A stretch of 31,378 bases of DNA from CAYHPY01 sp964358485 (GTDB lineage: Bacteria > Elusimicrobiota > Elusimicrobia > UBA1565 > UBA9628), in contig CAYHPY010000038.1 in assembly GCA_964358485.1 (NCBI GenBank), positions 1 to 31,378 on the forward strand, given 5' to 3'. This document shows positions 6,848 through 14,288 of the stretch, piece by piece (positions within the stretch are counted from its first letter, which is position 1; each line of letters begins with the position of its first letter). The position numbers and the translations under genes were made by a program. The notes beneath the pieces were generated by a model. That model saw nothing but the letters and a program-made list of their open reading frames with translations. It made no database searches and had not been told where the DNA came from.

Positions 6848-8023
6848 TTAACTTTTCGGGCGCAGACGCAAAACGGCCGTGGTCCCCCGCCGGGGGCCTG
6901 CGCTCTCAAGGGTAAACTCGCCCCCGTGCTTTTCAACGATCCAGCGGACGACGTGCAGGCCCAGGCCGTGGCCGCCCTTGGACAGGCGGGTGCTGGCGAA
7001 TGGCTCCTCCAGCCGGGGCCGCACCTCCGGGGTGATTCCCATCCCGTTGTCGACGACGGTCACCTCGACCCACGGCCCCTTGCGCGCGGCCGAAACCGAG
7101 AGGGCGCCCCCCAGGGGCATGGCCTCGATGGCGTTGTCGAAGACGTTGAGGAGCACCTGCTCCAGATGGCGGCGGCTGGCCATGACCACGGTGCCCGCCG
7201 GGACCGCGTTGGTGAAGGCGATGGCTTCCGGGTCGATGCCGGCGGAGATCTTCTTGTAGATCTCCCCGATCATTTCACCCAACTCCACCGGGGCCAGGGC
7301 GAGCTCGGAGGGCCGGGTGAAGTCCAGGAAATCGTTGAGGATCAGGTGGATCCGTTCCGCCTCCTCCTCGATCGTCTTGAGGCTGTCGGCGACGGCCGGC
7401 GCCCGCTCCCGGGCGCGCTCGGCGGTGAGCAGGATGGTGCTCAGGGGGGTCTTGAGCTCGTGCAGGGCCGAGGCCGCGATGCGCCCGGCCGTGGAGAGCC
7501 GCTCCAGCCAGGCGATCCGCCGGGAATACTCATCCGTCACCGCGCTCTGGGCGATGGCGGCCGACTCGGTGACCAGGGCCGACAAAAGCGTGGTGGTCAG
7601 GAGCAAGGACAAGCGCAGAAGGGAGGCCGGGGCCAAGGCGGAGGCCAGGGACGGCAGGGTCAGCCAGCCGTAGATCAAACAGGAAAGCCCCCCGACCAGG
7701 AAGGAATAGCCCGGCCTGCGGACCAAGGCGGAGGCCAGGATCACCAGGAAGTAGGCCACGTGGAAGTCGCTCGAGACCCCGCGGCTGGACGCCAGGACCA
7801 CGCTGACGGCCAGGATGTCGGCCAAAAACCAAGCCGGGCTGCGCGCGCGCGAGGAGGGGCGCCCCCGGCCCCGCCAAAACAGCGCCGCCGCCGCCGCGGC
7901 GTAAGCGGCCAACAGCCCCCACAAGGGCCGGTCGCCGGCGGCCGCGCCGGGGTGATAAAGTCCGTGCAGGAGGAGGATCTCCAGGAGGATTCCGCGGAAG
8001 ATCAGACAATGGGTCGGGCTCAT
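6848..8023 (-). CDS. Membrane sensor histidine kinase
   Basis: A 391-residue kinase. Residues 1-155 form about six membrane helices with almost no periplasmic loops, so it probably senses the membrane or an internal signal. The phosphoacceptor His188 lies in ALHELKTPLSTILL (HisKA). The catalytic part follows, with an N-box LEQVLLNVFDNAIEAM, G1 VVDNGMGI and G2 GGHGLGLHVV. The enzyme autophosphorylates and passes phosphate to a regulator, most likely the one encoded divergently 29 bp away. Overall it resembles NtrB/PilS-like kinases with short linkers rather than those with a HAMP domain. Confidence 0.9.
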   Translation of the reverse strand: MSPTHCLIFRGILLEILLLHGLYHPGAAAGDRPLWGLLAAYAAAAAALFWRGRGRPSSRARSPAWFLADILAVSVVLASSRGVSSDFHVAYFLVILASALVRRPGYSFLVGGLSCLIYGWLTLPSLASALAPASLLRLSLLLTTTLLSALVTESAAIAQSAVTDEYSRRIAWLERLSTAGRIAASALHELKTPLSTILLTAERARERAPAVADSLKTIEEEAERIHLILNDFLDFTRPSELALAPVELGEMIGEIYKKISAGIDPEAIAFTNAVPAGTVVMASRRHLEQVLLNVFDNAIEAMPLGGALSVSAARKGPWVEVTVVDNGMGITPEVRPRLEEPFASTRLSKGGHGLGLHVVRWIVEKHGGEFTLESAGPRRGTTAVLRLRPKS

Positions 8024-8052
8024 GCCGAGGTTGTTATATAATAAACTGGACG
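8024..8052. promoter_or_regulatory. Divergent promoter with shared AT core
   Basis: The 29-bp gap contains TGTTATATAATAAAC (8033-8046). On the plus strand TATAAT (8037-8042) is a perfect -10 for the regulator, and on the minus strand TATAAC (8039-8034) is a -10 for the kinase. Both start codons lie only 9-10 nt beyond, so both transcripts would be leaderless or nearly so. Because the -10 boxes overlap, the two promoters should compete. No good -35 box was seen on either strand. Confidence 0.55.
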
Positions 8053-8748
8053 ATGCAAAAAATTCTTCTGATCGATGACGACGCGGCGTTCCGCAAAAGC
8101 CTGCGCCTGATCCTGGAGGACGCGGGCTTTTCCGTCGCCGAGGCCCGCAACGGCCGCGAGGGCCTGCGCAAGACCGGAGAGGAGTCTCCGGCCCTGGTCA
8201 TCCTCGACCTGGTGATGCCGGGCTTGGCCGGCCCGGACATTTGCCTGTCCTTGAAGAAAGACCCCGCCACCGCCGGCACCCCGGTGCTGATCCTGACCGG
8301 CAACGACCAGGAAGGCCAGGACATCGCCTGCCTCGACTTGGGCGCCGACGACTATCTCACCAAACCGGTGCGCGGGGAACGGCTTCTGGCCCATTGCCGG
8401 GCGATTCTGCGCCGGAGCCTGCCGGCGTCGCCGCAGTCCGCGGCCGTCGGGGATTTGCGGCTCGACTACGCCCGGAAGCTGGCGACCCTCGGGGGCAAGG
8501 ACCACGCCGGCCTGACCCCCAAGGAGTTCGACCTCCTCTACGCCCTGGCGCTGGCCAGCCCGGCCCCGCGCCAACGCGAGGAACTCTACCGGCAGATCTG
8601 GGGCAACGAACCGCCCTCCGAGCAAAGCCTGCGCACCGTGGAGGTCCATGTCCGCCGCATCCGCCTGAAGCTCGGCTGGAAGACGGACCAATGGCTCACC
8701 GCGGTCTCGGGCCGGGGCTACTCCCTCGCGGCCCCGAAACCGGGCTGA
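8053..8748 (+). CDS. OmpR/PhoB-family response regulator
   Basis: A 231-residue protein. The receiver domain (about residues 1-118) has the acidic triad Asp8-10, phosphoacceptor Asp52 (VILDLVMPG), Thr82 and Lys104 (LTKPV). The C-terminal winged helix of the Trans_reg_C type (about 130-228) contains LTPKEFDLLYAL, a recognition region SLRTVEVHVRRIRLKLG and a wing GRGYSLA. It binds DNA when phosphorylated and is presumably the partner of the divergent kinase. All key residues are present. Confidence 0.93.
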   Translation: MQKILLIDDDAAFRKSLRLILEDAGFSVAEARNGREGLRKTGEESPALVILDLVMPGLAGPDICLSLKKDPATAGTPVLILTGNDQEGQDIACLDLGADDYLTKPVRGERLLAHCRAILRRSLPASPQSAAVGDLRLDYARKLATLGGKDHAGLTPKEFDLLYALALASPAPRQREELYRQIWGNEPPSEQSLRTVEVHVRRIRLKLGWKTDQWLTAVSGRGYSLAAPKPG

Positions 8749-8786
8749 GGCCCACGATTAGCCGGCGGCCCATCGCCGCGGGACGA

Positions 8787-9272
8787 TTAATTCTCGGAGG
8801 GCTTCGGCGGGGCGTCGGGATCCTGGACCTCGAGGATTTTCCAGCTCCCGCCCGATTCGCGCAATCGGACCGTGAACCGCTTGGGGCGGGTGTCGAGAGC
8901 CGGATCCCTAGGGCCGAGAGTCCCCGCCTTCTCGACGACCTTAAGGGTGACCTCTCCCCCCGAGTCCTTGGTCTCGGATTCGGCGGTCCGACTGATCCGC
9001 ATCATCGCGCCCGAAGGGGTGTTGGCCATGTCGTTGGCCATGCCGGCCGCCGAGGGCATTTGGCGGCCCATGAAGGTGGGCGTGGCGCAGAACTCCTCGA
9101 CCTCGGCCGCGGCTTTTTCCTCCACCATGGCCTTGAGCTGGTCGCATTTGCCGTAGCGGAAGGCCTCCGAATAGGCCGAGTAGGCCAGCAGGGCCGGGGA
9201 TTTGTAAAGAAACTTCTGGTAGGCGAACCAGCCGCCGCCGGCCAGGAGCGCGAGCATGATGAGTTTTCCCAT
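8787..9272 (-). CDS. Membrane-anchored small protein, unknown function
   Basis: A 161-residue protein with an N-terminal hydrophobic anchor (GKLIMLALLAGGGWFAY) and a soluble, probably periplasmic domain ending in a beta hairpin-like RFTVRLRESGGSWKILEV. That ending resembles the last strands of NTF2/DUF4878-type lipid-anchored proteins, but I do not assign a family. A -10-like TAGTCT (9284-9279) lies exactly 6 nt before the second ATG (9272), so this start is preferred over the ATG at 9278. It is convergent with the regulator gene. Confidence 0.6.
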   Translation of the reverse strand: MGKLIMLALLAGGGWFAYQKFLYKSPALLAYSAYSEAFRYGKCDQLKAMVEEKAAAEVEEFCATPTFMGRQMPSAAGMANDMANTPSGAMMRISRTAESETKDSGGEVTLKVVEKAGTLGPRDPALDTRPKRFTVRLRESGGSWKILEVQDPDAPPKPSEN

Positions 9273-9312
9273 GCGCATAGACTACACCCTTTCGCCCTTT
9301 CCGTCCAGGCCC

Positions 9313-9705
9313 TTAGTTGAAGGCTCGAACGTTGAAAACGCAGCGCGTCCCGCTGTAGCAGGTCATCGTCCCCGCATTGACCCTGCCCGAAAAGCAAAAG
9401 TCGTGGCTGCCGGCCGATATCGTCAGGTTTCGATAACAGCCGTGCATGTTCAAGGGGCGCCCATCTCCCACTCCATGCGCCACAACTCCGACGCTGCTGC
9501 TCAGGCCCGAGGGGAAAGCCCCGTCCACCAAGAACGCCCACTCCCGATTGCCTCCTCCTCCCGGCGTTTCCGAGGAACCCTCGAAACACACGTCGAAAGT
9601 GCCCCCCGACAAAGTGACCGTCGAGCCCGAAATACAGGGCCCGAAGGCCGTTTGCGTCGTGGACAACCCGCTGAGGTCGGCGGACCCGAAACTCGTCGGC
9701 GACAT
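9313..9705 (-). pseudogene. Probable 3' fragment of a cysteine-containing secreted protein
   Basis: An open frame of 130 residues without a signal peptide. The sequence is beta-rich with two similar Cys-containing strands, TLSGGTFDVCFEGS and TISAGSHDFCFSG, and six cysteines in all, typical of an extracellular domain. Its ATG lies directly at a junction: an in-frame TGA comes two codons earlier, and the DNA just beyond encodes a truncated response regulator in the opposite direction. The simplest reading is that the original N-terminal part has been lost. It could instead be a short intact gene. Confidence 0.45.
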
Positions 9706-9905
9706 TGCTCAAAGCGGGGCGGGTCCTCAGCCGCGCTTATCTATTGGAATCGGTCTGGGGCATGAGCCGCGAGGTCAACACGCGCGCCATCGACGTGGCC
9801 GTCAGCCGCCTGCGCCGCGCGCTGGGCCGCCGGGCCGGGGCCTGGCTGGAGACCGTCGAGCGCTACGGCTACCGCTTCCGCGACCCCCAAGATCTGGCTC
9901 GGTAG
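9705..9905 (+). pseudogene. Response-regulator winged-helix remnant
   Basis: About 66 codons encode the second half of an OmpR-type winged helix: LLKAGRVLSRAYLLESVWG, VNTRAIDVAVSRLRRALG, and the wing ETVERYGYRFRD, ending at TAG. The receiver domain and the first helix (normally a ...EFDLL... segment just before LLKAG) are missing. The upstream codons are unrelated, so the homology starts abruptly at about 9704. It is not a copy of the regulator at 8053-8748; the sequence is clearly a different family member. The remnant is probably non-functional. Confidence 0.8.
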
Positions 9906-9919
9906 GCCCCGCCAGGAAA

Positions 9920-9957
9920 TTGCGCCGTAACATCCCGCTGTTAGGCTATCGTGCCAC
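9920..9957 (+). promoter_or_regulatory. Candidate promoter of coiled-coil gene
   Basis: TTGCGC (9920-9925) precedes TGTTAGGCT (9939-9947, extended -10 form) and an overlapping TATCGT (9947-9952) that ends 5 nt before the ATG at 9958. There is no Shine-Dalgarno sequence, so a very short or absent leader is likely. Confidence 0.4.
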
Positions 9958-11556
9958 ATGAGCCAAGACTCCGAGCCGAAGCCGGGAAAGCGCCCGCCGC
10001 GGGCGGCCGCCGAGGCCGTCCGGGACGCCGTGCGGCGAATCCTATGGTCCCTGCAGAAGGTGGCGAACGCCAGCCTGCCGAGCGCGCTCGACGAACCGGC
10101 CGAAGTCTTCGGACGGCGGCTGGAAGAATGGGATAAGCTCTGCAAATCCGCCCTGGCGGCCGAGGGCTTCCTGGGCCAAGGGAAGGAAGAGCGGGCGCTC
10201 GAATTTTTGGAGCGTTCCGCGCGCGAACTGGAGAAGCTGGGAGAGCCCGCGACGGCTCCGGAGCTTGCCGAGCTCGCCGCCTCCGTTGAGAACGCGGCCA
10301 AGGTTTGGGATAGGACGGCGCGGGCCGCGGCGCGCGACGCGGGGGAAGCCGCGTGGCTGGAACTGGCCTTCGGTCTGGCCCTGGACGCCCTCGCGGCCCG
10401 GACCTCGGCCCTTGCCGACGACGATCGCAAGCGGATTTTGGACGGACGGGTGGCGGAGCTTCGGGCCCATCGGGAGCGGATGGGGGAATTTTCCCCGGCC
10501 GCCTCCCGCCCCCTCCGAAGGAAACGGCTGGCCGCCCTTCTGCGCCGGCGGACGCGCCGCCTCCGGGCCGAATTCCGCGCCAAGGAATCGGAAGCGGCGG
10601 CCCTGGCCGACGAGGCCGAAGGGCGGGCCGGTGACGGCGAGCTTCGGGCCCGGAACGCCGAGAGCCGGGCGCAGGACGCCGAAGCGGCAGCCGCCGGACT
10701 CCGCCGGGACCTGGAATCGGCTCGCGCGGATGGAGAGCGCTTCCTCCGGGAGAAGGCGGAGCTCGAACGGACCATCGAGACTCTCCGCGAAAATTTCGAA
10801 CAGGAAACCCTCAGGGCGCGCGCCGCCACGGAGCGGGCGGCGGCCGGGGAAACGGAGGCCCTCCACCTCCGGGAGAAAGGAGCGGAGCTAGGGCGCAAGC
10901 TTTCGGAGCTGGAAAAGCGGACGTCCGCCGACGCCGGAATCCTCGAACAGGGCGCGGCCCGGATCAAGAACCTGAAGGAGGACGTTCAGGCCCTCCAGGA
11001 GTTGACCAAGCAGGCCGACGACCATTCCGCCGCGACTTTAGGGCGCGCCCTTTCGGCCGAAAAGGCCAAGGAGGCCCTGGCCCGCGAACTGGAGTCCGCC
11101 AACCTACGGGCGCGGGAGTTCGAGCAAGCGGCGCGAGCCGCCCACGATCAATCCGCCGCCGCCGGGGACTCCGCCCGGGCCCAAGAAAAAACTTCGGCCG
11201 AGCTCCGCGCCCGGCTGACCGAGGCGGAGGACAAAGCGCTCGCCGCGGAAAAAATTTACGCGGAGCGCGCCGAGGCCGCAGAGAAGCGGGCGGCGGAAGC
11301 GATTGCGCGGGCGCCGGCCCCCGCGCGGGAAGACGCCGCGCCGCGGCTGGCCGCGCTGGAAGCGGAACTGGCCGCCGCCCGTTCGGAAATCGGCGAGCTT
11401 CGGCGCTCCCTGGAAATCTCCGAATCCGAACTCCACCGCCTGGTCCCGCTGGCGGGGGAATCTTCGCGCCTCAAGACCGAGCTCGACCGCGGCCAGGCCC
11501 GCCTGGCCAAGCTCACCGCCGAGTTCGAGGCCCTGGCCGGAACGCGAATCCAATAA
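9958..11556 (+). CDS. Long coiled-coil protein, unknown function
   Basis: A 532-residue, Ala/Glu/Arg-rich soluble protein. Residues 1-180 are helical and probably globular; a basic stretch RRKRLAALLRRRTRRLRAEFR follows, and from about 195 to 525 there is near-continuous heptad-like sequence (for example ELERTIETLRENFEQETLRARA), as in SMC-like or filament-forming proteins. There is no P-loop, signal peptide or membrane helix. It could be a structural scaffold, perhaps tied to polar or nucleoid organisation, but nothing in the neighbourhood tests this. It is monocistronic, with an AT-rich gap behind it. Confidence 0.75.
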   Translation: MSQDSEPKPGKRPPRAAAEAVRDAVRRILWSLQKVANASLPSALDEPAEVFGRRLEEWDKLCKSALAAEGFLGQGKEERALEFLERSARELEKLGEPATAPELAELAASVENAAKVWDRTARAAARDAGEAAWLELAFGLALDALAARTSALADDDRKRILDGRVAELRAHRERMGEFSPAASRPLRRKRLAALLRRRTRRLRAEFRAKESEAAALADEAEGRAGDGELRARNAESRAQDAEAAAAGLRRDLESARADGERFLREKAELERTIETLRENFEQETLRARAATERAAAGETEALHLREKGAELGRKLSELEKRTSADAGILEQGAARIKNLKEDVQALQELTKQADDHSAATLGRALSAEKAKEALARELESANLRAREFEQAARAAHDQSAAAGDSARAQEKTSAELRARLTEAEDKALAAEKIYAERAEAAEKRAAEAIARAPAPAREDAAPRLAALEAELAAARSEIGELRRSLEISESELHRLVPLAGESSRLKTELDRGQARLAKLTAEFEALAGTRIQ

Positions 11557-11830
11557 CCCCAAACCGGCTCCAGGCACCCCCCCATCCCAAAGAGTTTCGC
11601 TGAAATTTTAAACATAATTCACATCGTCCAGACGATACGAATTATCCTTATTTAATAAATATTTTTTGCCCTGACGCCCCCCCCCGAAATACCCCGGCAA
11701 GCTTTCCCGGCGGCCATTCCCGGCGGCAGACGAACCTCTCCCGCCTGAGACAGCCGCCGGCCTCAATTGTTATACTTTTCTTACTTCATTCCGTTGTCGT
11801 TATTTCTGTTTTTATTTTTTCCGTTTTTTC
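11557..11830. other. AT-rich intergenic region
   Basis: This 274-bp gap has no credible gene. The stretch at about 11600-11665 is strikingly AT-rich (ATTTTAAACATAATT, TTATTTAATAAATATTTTTT) against the surrounding high-GC DNA. After GC-rich inverted repeats it carries copy B of the intergenic element and a poly-pyrimidine leader reaching the ATG at 11831. It presumably holds the terminator of the coiled-coil gene and the promoter of the GMC operon. Confidence 0.5.
11729..11799. repeat. Intergenic element copy B
   Basis: CCGGCGGC and its complement GCCGCCGG (about 11728-11736 and 11753-11760) bracket a hairpin loop. Then come ATTGTTATAC, a pyrimidine spacer of 12 nt and ATTCCGTTGTC, as in copy A at 2357-2420, where the spacer is 11 nt. 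On the plus strand TG-T-TATACT is an extended -10 box about 50 nt before the ATG at 11831, suggesting that this copy drives the GMC operon. Confidence 0.5.
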
Positions 11831-12241
11831 ATGCTAACCCCCCGCGACCGCTGCGTCCTCGACACCCTCCTTCCCTCCAACTCCCATCCCGTCCTGAACA
11901 AAGGCATCTTCGACGCGGGCTTCGACGAATTTTACCGGGATTTCGAGGCCAACACCCTCTGGACCATGCGCCTGGGATTTAAGGCGGCGCTGTTTGCCGG
12001 AGCGTGGATCGCCCCCCTGCTCATCGGCAAAATCCCCCCGTTGACCCTGCACGACCGGCCCACGCGGGAGGCGGCCCTGGAAGCGCTCGGGAAATCCCGG
12101 TTCTATCTTCTGCGCCAGCTCATGCTGGTGCTCAAGGCCATCTCCAGTTTCTGCTACGGCGCCAACCGCGATGTCCGCGACTCTTTGGGCTTTCCTCTCC
12201 AATTCGACGATCCCCGCGCCCAAGGCGGAGGCCCCCGATGA
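11831..12241 (+). CDS. Small partner subunit of GMC oxidoreductase
   Basis: A 136-residue protein beginning MLTPRDRCVLDTLLPS, which resembles the N-terminal helical region of long-chain alcohol oxidases and the small subunits of flavoprotein dehydrogenases (gluconate 2-dehydrogenase subunit 3-like). A hydrophobic segment at about residues 51-66 (FKAALFAGAWIAPLLIG) could attach the complex to the membrane. Its stop overlaps the ATG of the oxidoreductase (ATGA), implying coupled 1:1 synthesis. In plant and fungal homologues this region is part of one polypeptide; here it is a separate gene. The subunit role is inferred. Confidence 0.65.
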   Translation: MLTPRDRCVLDTLLPSNSHPVLNKGIFDAGFDEFYRDFEANTLWTMRLGFKAALFAGAWIAPLLIGKIPPLTLHDRPTREAALEALGKSRFYLLRQLMLVLKAISSFCYGANRDVRDSLGFPLQFDDPRAQGGGPR

Positions 12242-13752
12242 AATTCATCGGCGAGAAAGAGCGCCGCTCCTTCGAGGAGGTCTTTGACTGGGTGATCGTG
12301 GGCTCGGGCGCGGCCGGAGCCACCGCCGCGCGCGTGCTCAGCGAGACGGGCGCCTCGGTGGCCGTTTTGGAAGAAGGTCCCTGCGTGGACACCAAGGAGT
12401 TCAACGATCTGGCCTTCCCCTCCATCCGGCGCATGTTCCGGGACGCGGGCTCCCAGGTGGCGCGCGGCCGGGCCTTTATCCCGGTCATCCAGGGGCGCTG
12501 TCTAGGTGGAAGCACGGTGGTCAATTCCGCCATCGTCTGGCGGCTTCCCGACGACGTTTGGGCGCCCTGGCGCGACGAGTACCGCCTGGGCGACGCCCTC
12601 TCCCTGCCCGAACTGCACAAGCAATGGGATCAACTTGAGGACGAGCTCCACGCCAAGCCGACCCCCCCCGAGGTTTGGGGAGAGTTCAACCGCCTCATGG
12701 ACGTGGCCAAGGACAAGCTCAAGGTCGGGGCGGCCCCCACCACCCGTTACGCCCGCAATTGCAAGGGAAGCGGGCGCTGTCTGACCGGCTGTCCGCATGG
12801 CGCCAAGCAAAGCATGCTGGTCAGCTACCTTCCCTACGCCGAGGAGCGCGGGGCGGCCCTGCTCACCGCGGCCAAGGTGGAACGGGTTCGCTTGGAGGGC
12901 GGCCGGGCGACGGCCGTCGAAGGCGATTTCCGGGACCCGGCGACCGGCCGGGCCCTGGGGCATTTCCGGGTGGCGGCCCGAAAAGGCGTGATCGTGGCCG
13001 CCTCGGCGATTCAAAGCCCCATGCTTCTGGCCCGCTCCGGCGTGCGTTCGCCCCACTTGGGAAAGCACTTCCAGGCCCATCCCGGCGCCCCCATGATGGG
13101 GGTCTTCGACCAGCGGGTGGACATGTGGCAGGGCGCCACCCAGGGCTACGACGCCGACCATTACCGCAAGGACGGGCGGATCAAGATCGAGACCATCGCC
13201 CTGCCCCCGGAGATCGTCTTCGCCCGGGCGGCCGGAGTGGGTTCCCGCTACCTGGAAAACATGGCCGCCGCCCCCCATTCCGTGATCTGGGCGGTGCAGA
13301 TGCGCGCCCACGCCAAGGGGACGGTCCGGGAGTCCTTCCTGGGGGCCGACGTCCGCTTCGACCTGGAGCCCCGGGACATGGTCAACCTAAAAAAGGGTCT
13401 CAAATTCTCCGCCGAGCTGATGTTCGCGGCCGGGGCCAGAGAGGTCATCACCGGCATCCATGGCTTTCGGGAACGGCTCAAGAGCGCGGATGAACTTCCT
13501 CTTCTGGACGGGGCCCCGGACGACCCCTCCTGTTATTCTTTCATCATGTCCCATCTTTTCGGCACGGCCCGGATGAGCCAAAGGGAGCGAGACGGAGTGG
13601 TGGGGACCGATTTCGCCGTCCATGGGACCCAAAACCTTTTCGTCGTGGATTCCTCGGTGTTTCCGACCAATATCGGGGTCAATCCCCAGCACACGATCAT
13701 GGCTGTGGCCATGTTGGCCACAAAGAGACTGGCCGAACGGAGAGCCCCGTGA
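12238..13752 (+). CDS. FAD-dependent GMC-family oxidoreductase
   Basis: A 504-residue flavoenzyme. The dinucleotide-binding loop is VGSGAAGATAARVL (residues 21-34), followed by an FAD-contacting CLGGSTVVNSAIVWRLP, a cysteine-containing segment NCKGSGRCLTGCPHGAKQS (found in the long-chain alcohol oxidase/cholesterol oxidase-like branch), and a C-terminal active-site region with HLFGTARMS and NPQHTIMAVAM. It probably oxidises an alcohol, perhaps a lipid or sterol-like substrate, passing electrons to oxygen or a carrier. The substrate cannot be read from sequence. ATG 12238 follows a GGAGG at 12227-12231; longer upstream versions run through the previous gene in another frame. Overlaps neighbours by 4 bp on both sides. 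Confidence 0.9.
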   Translation: MKFIGEKERRSFEEVFDWVIVGSGAAGATAARVLSETGASVAVLEEGPCVDTKEFNDLAFPSIRRMFRDAGSQVARGRAFIPVIQGRCLGGSTVVNSAIVWRLPDDVWAPWRDEYRLGDALSLPELHKQWDQLEDELHAKPTPPEVWGEFNRLMDVAKDKLKVGAAPTTRYARNCKGSGRCLTGCPHGAKQSMLVSYLPYAEERGAALLTAAKVERVRLEGGRATAVEGDFRDPATGRALGHFRVAARKGVIVAASAIQSPMLLARSGVRSPHLGKHFQAHPGAPMMGVFDQRVDMWQGATQGYDADHYRKDGRIKIETIALPPEIVFARAAGVGSRYLENMAAAPHSVIWAVQMRAHAKGTVRESFLGADVRFDLEPRDMVNLKKGLKFSAELMFAAGAREVITGIHGFRERLKSADELPLLDGAPDDPSCYSFIMSHLFGTARMSQRERDGVVGTDFAVHGTQNLFVVDSSVFPTNIGVNPQHTIMAVAMLATKRLAERRAP

Positions 13753-14288
13753 ACCTCGACTACCGGACCCTGACCCACTCCCGCCAGGCGGACCTGGAGG
13801 AAATCATCCGCGCGGCCTCCGGCCCCAAGCCCGAATCCCTGGCCGGCTGGGAATTCCGGGGCTACAATGTGCCCTGGTTCACCAAACTCTTGGGCATACA
13901 GAAGTTCATCAAAGGATATTTCCCGGCCGGTCCCGGCCGGGTAGAAGGCTACAATATCCCGGTGCGCCAGAACGGCTTCGAAAATCCCTGGGAGCATCTC
14001 CCCGACGCCGACGCTCCGAAGCGCTTCGGCTTTTACAAAGTCCTCCCCTTCGATCCGGCGGCCCGGGACAACTATTATCCGGCCTCCATCCTGCTCAATT
14101 ACGGGGCCAGCGCCCACAACCCGTTCTACCGGGTGGAACGGGTCATCCGGGATTATCTGGTCCAACCCGATCCCAAGAACCCGGACATCGTCTTGGGAAA
14201 AGCGTACCTGGCTTTGGCTCCGGGGGCGCGGGTGTTTTCGAATTTCTTTGTGTTGGAACGGCTTAGGAAAACGGAATGGAAGCCTTGA
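13749..14288 (+). CDS. Unknown protein linked to GMC oxidoreductase
   Basis: A 179-residue soluble protein without signal peptide, metal motif or recognised fold; it is rich in aromatic residues (GWEFRGYNVPW, FGFYKVLPF, NYYPASILLNYG). The GTG start overlaps the GMC stop as GTGA. Position and tight coupling suggest a role in the same pathway, perhaps handling a lipid-like substrate, but this is only context. I do not recognise the family. Confidence 0.7.
   Translation: MNLDYRTLTHSRQADLEEIIRAASGPKPESLAGWEFRGYNVPWFTKLLGIQKFIKGYFPAGPGRVEGYNIPVRQNGFENPWEHLPDADAPKRFGFYKVLPFDPAARDNYYPASILLNYGASAHNPFYRVERVIRDYLVQPDPKNPDIVLGKAYLALAPGARVFSNFFVLERLRKTEWKP

Noticed and set aside
11767..11982. ORF beginning with a Phe/Leu-rich stretch upstream of the GMC operon
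   Set aside because: The hydrophobic start comes from the poly-T leader and the rest is the small-subunit gene in the wrong frame.
12004..12237. Upstream extension of the GMC oxidoreductase
   Set aside because: It runs through the small-subunit gene in a shifted frame, and the FAD-binding protein begins naturally at ATG 12238 after a GGAGG.
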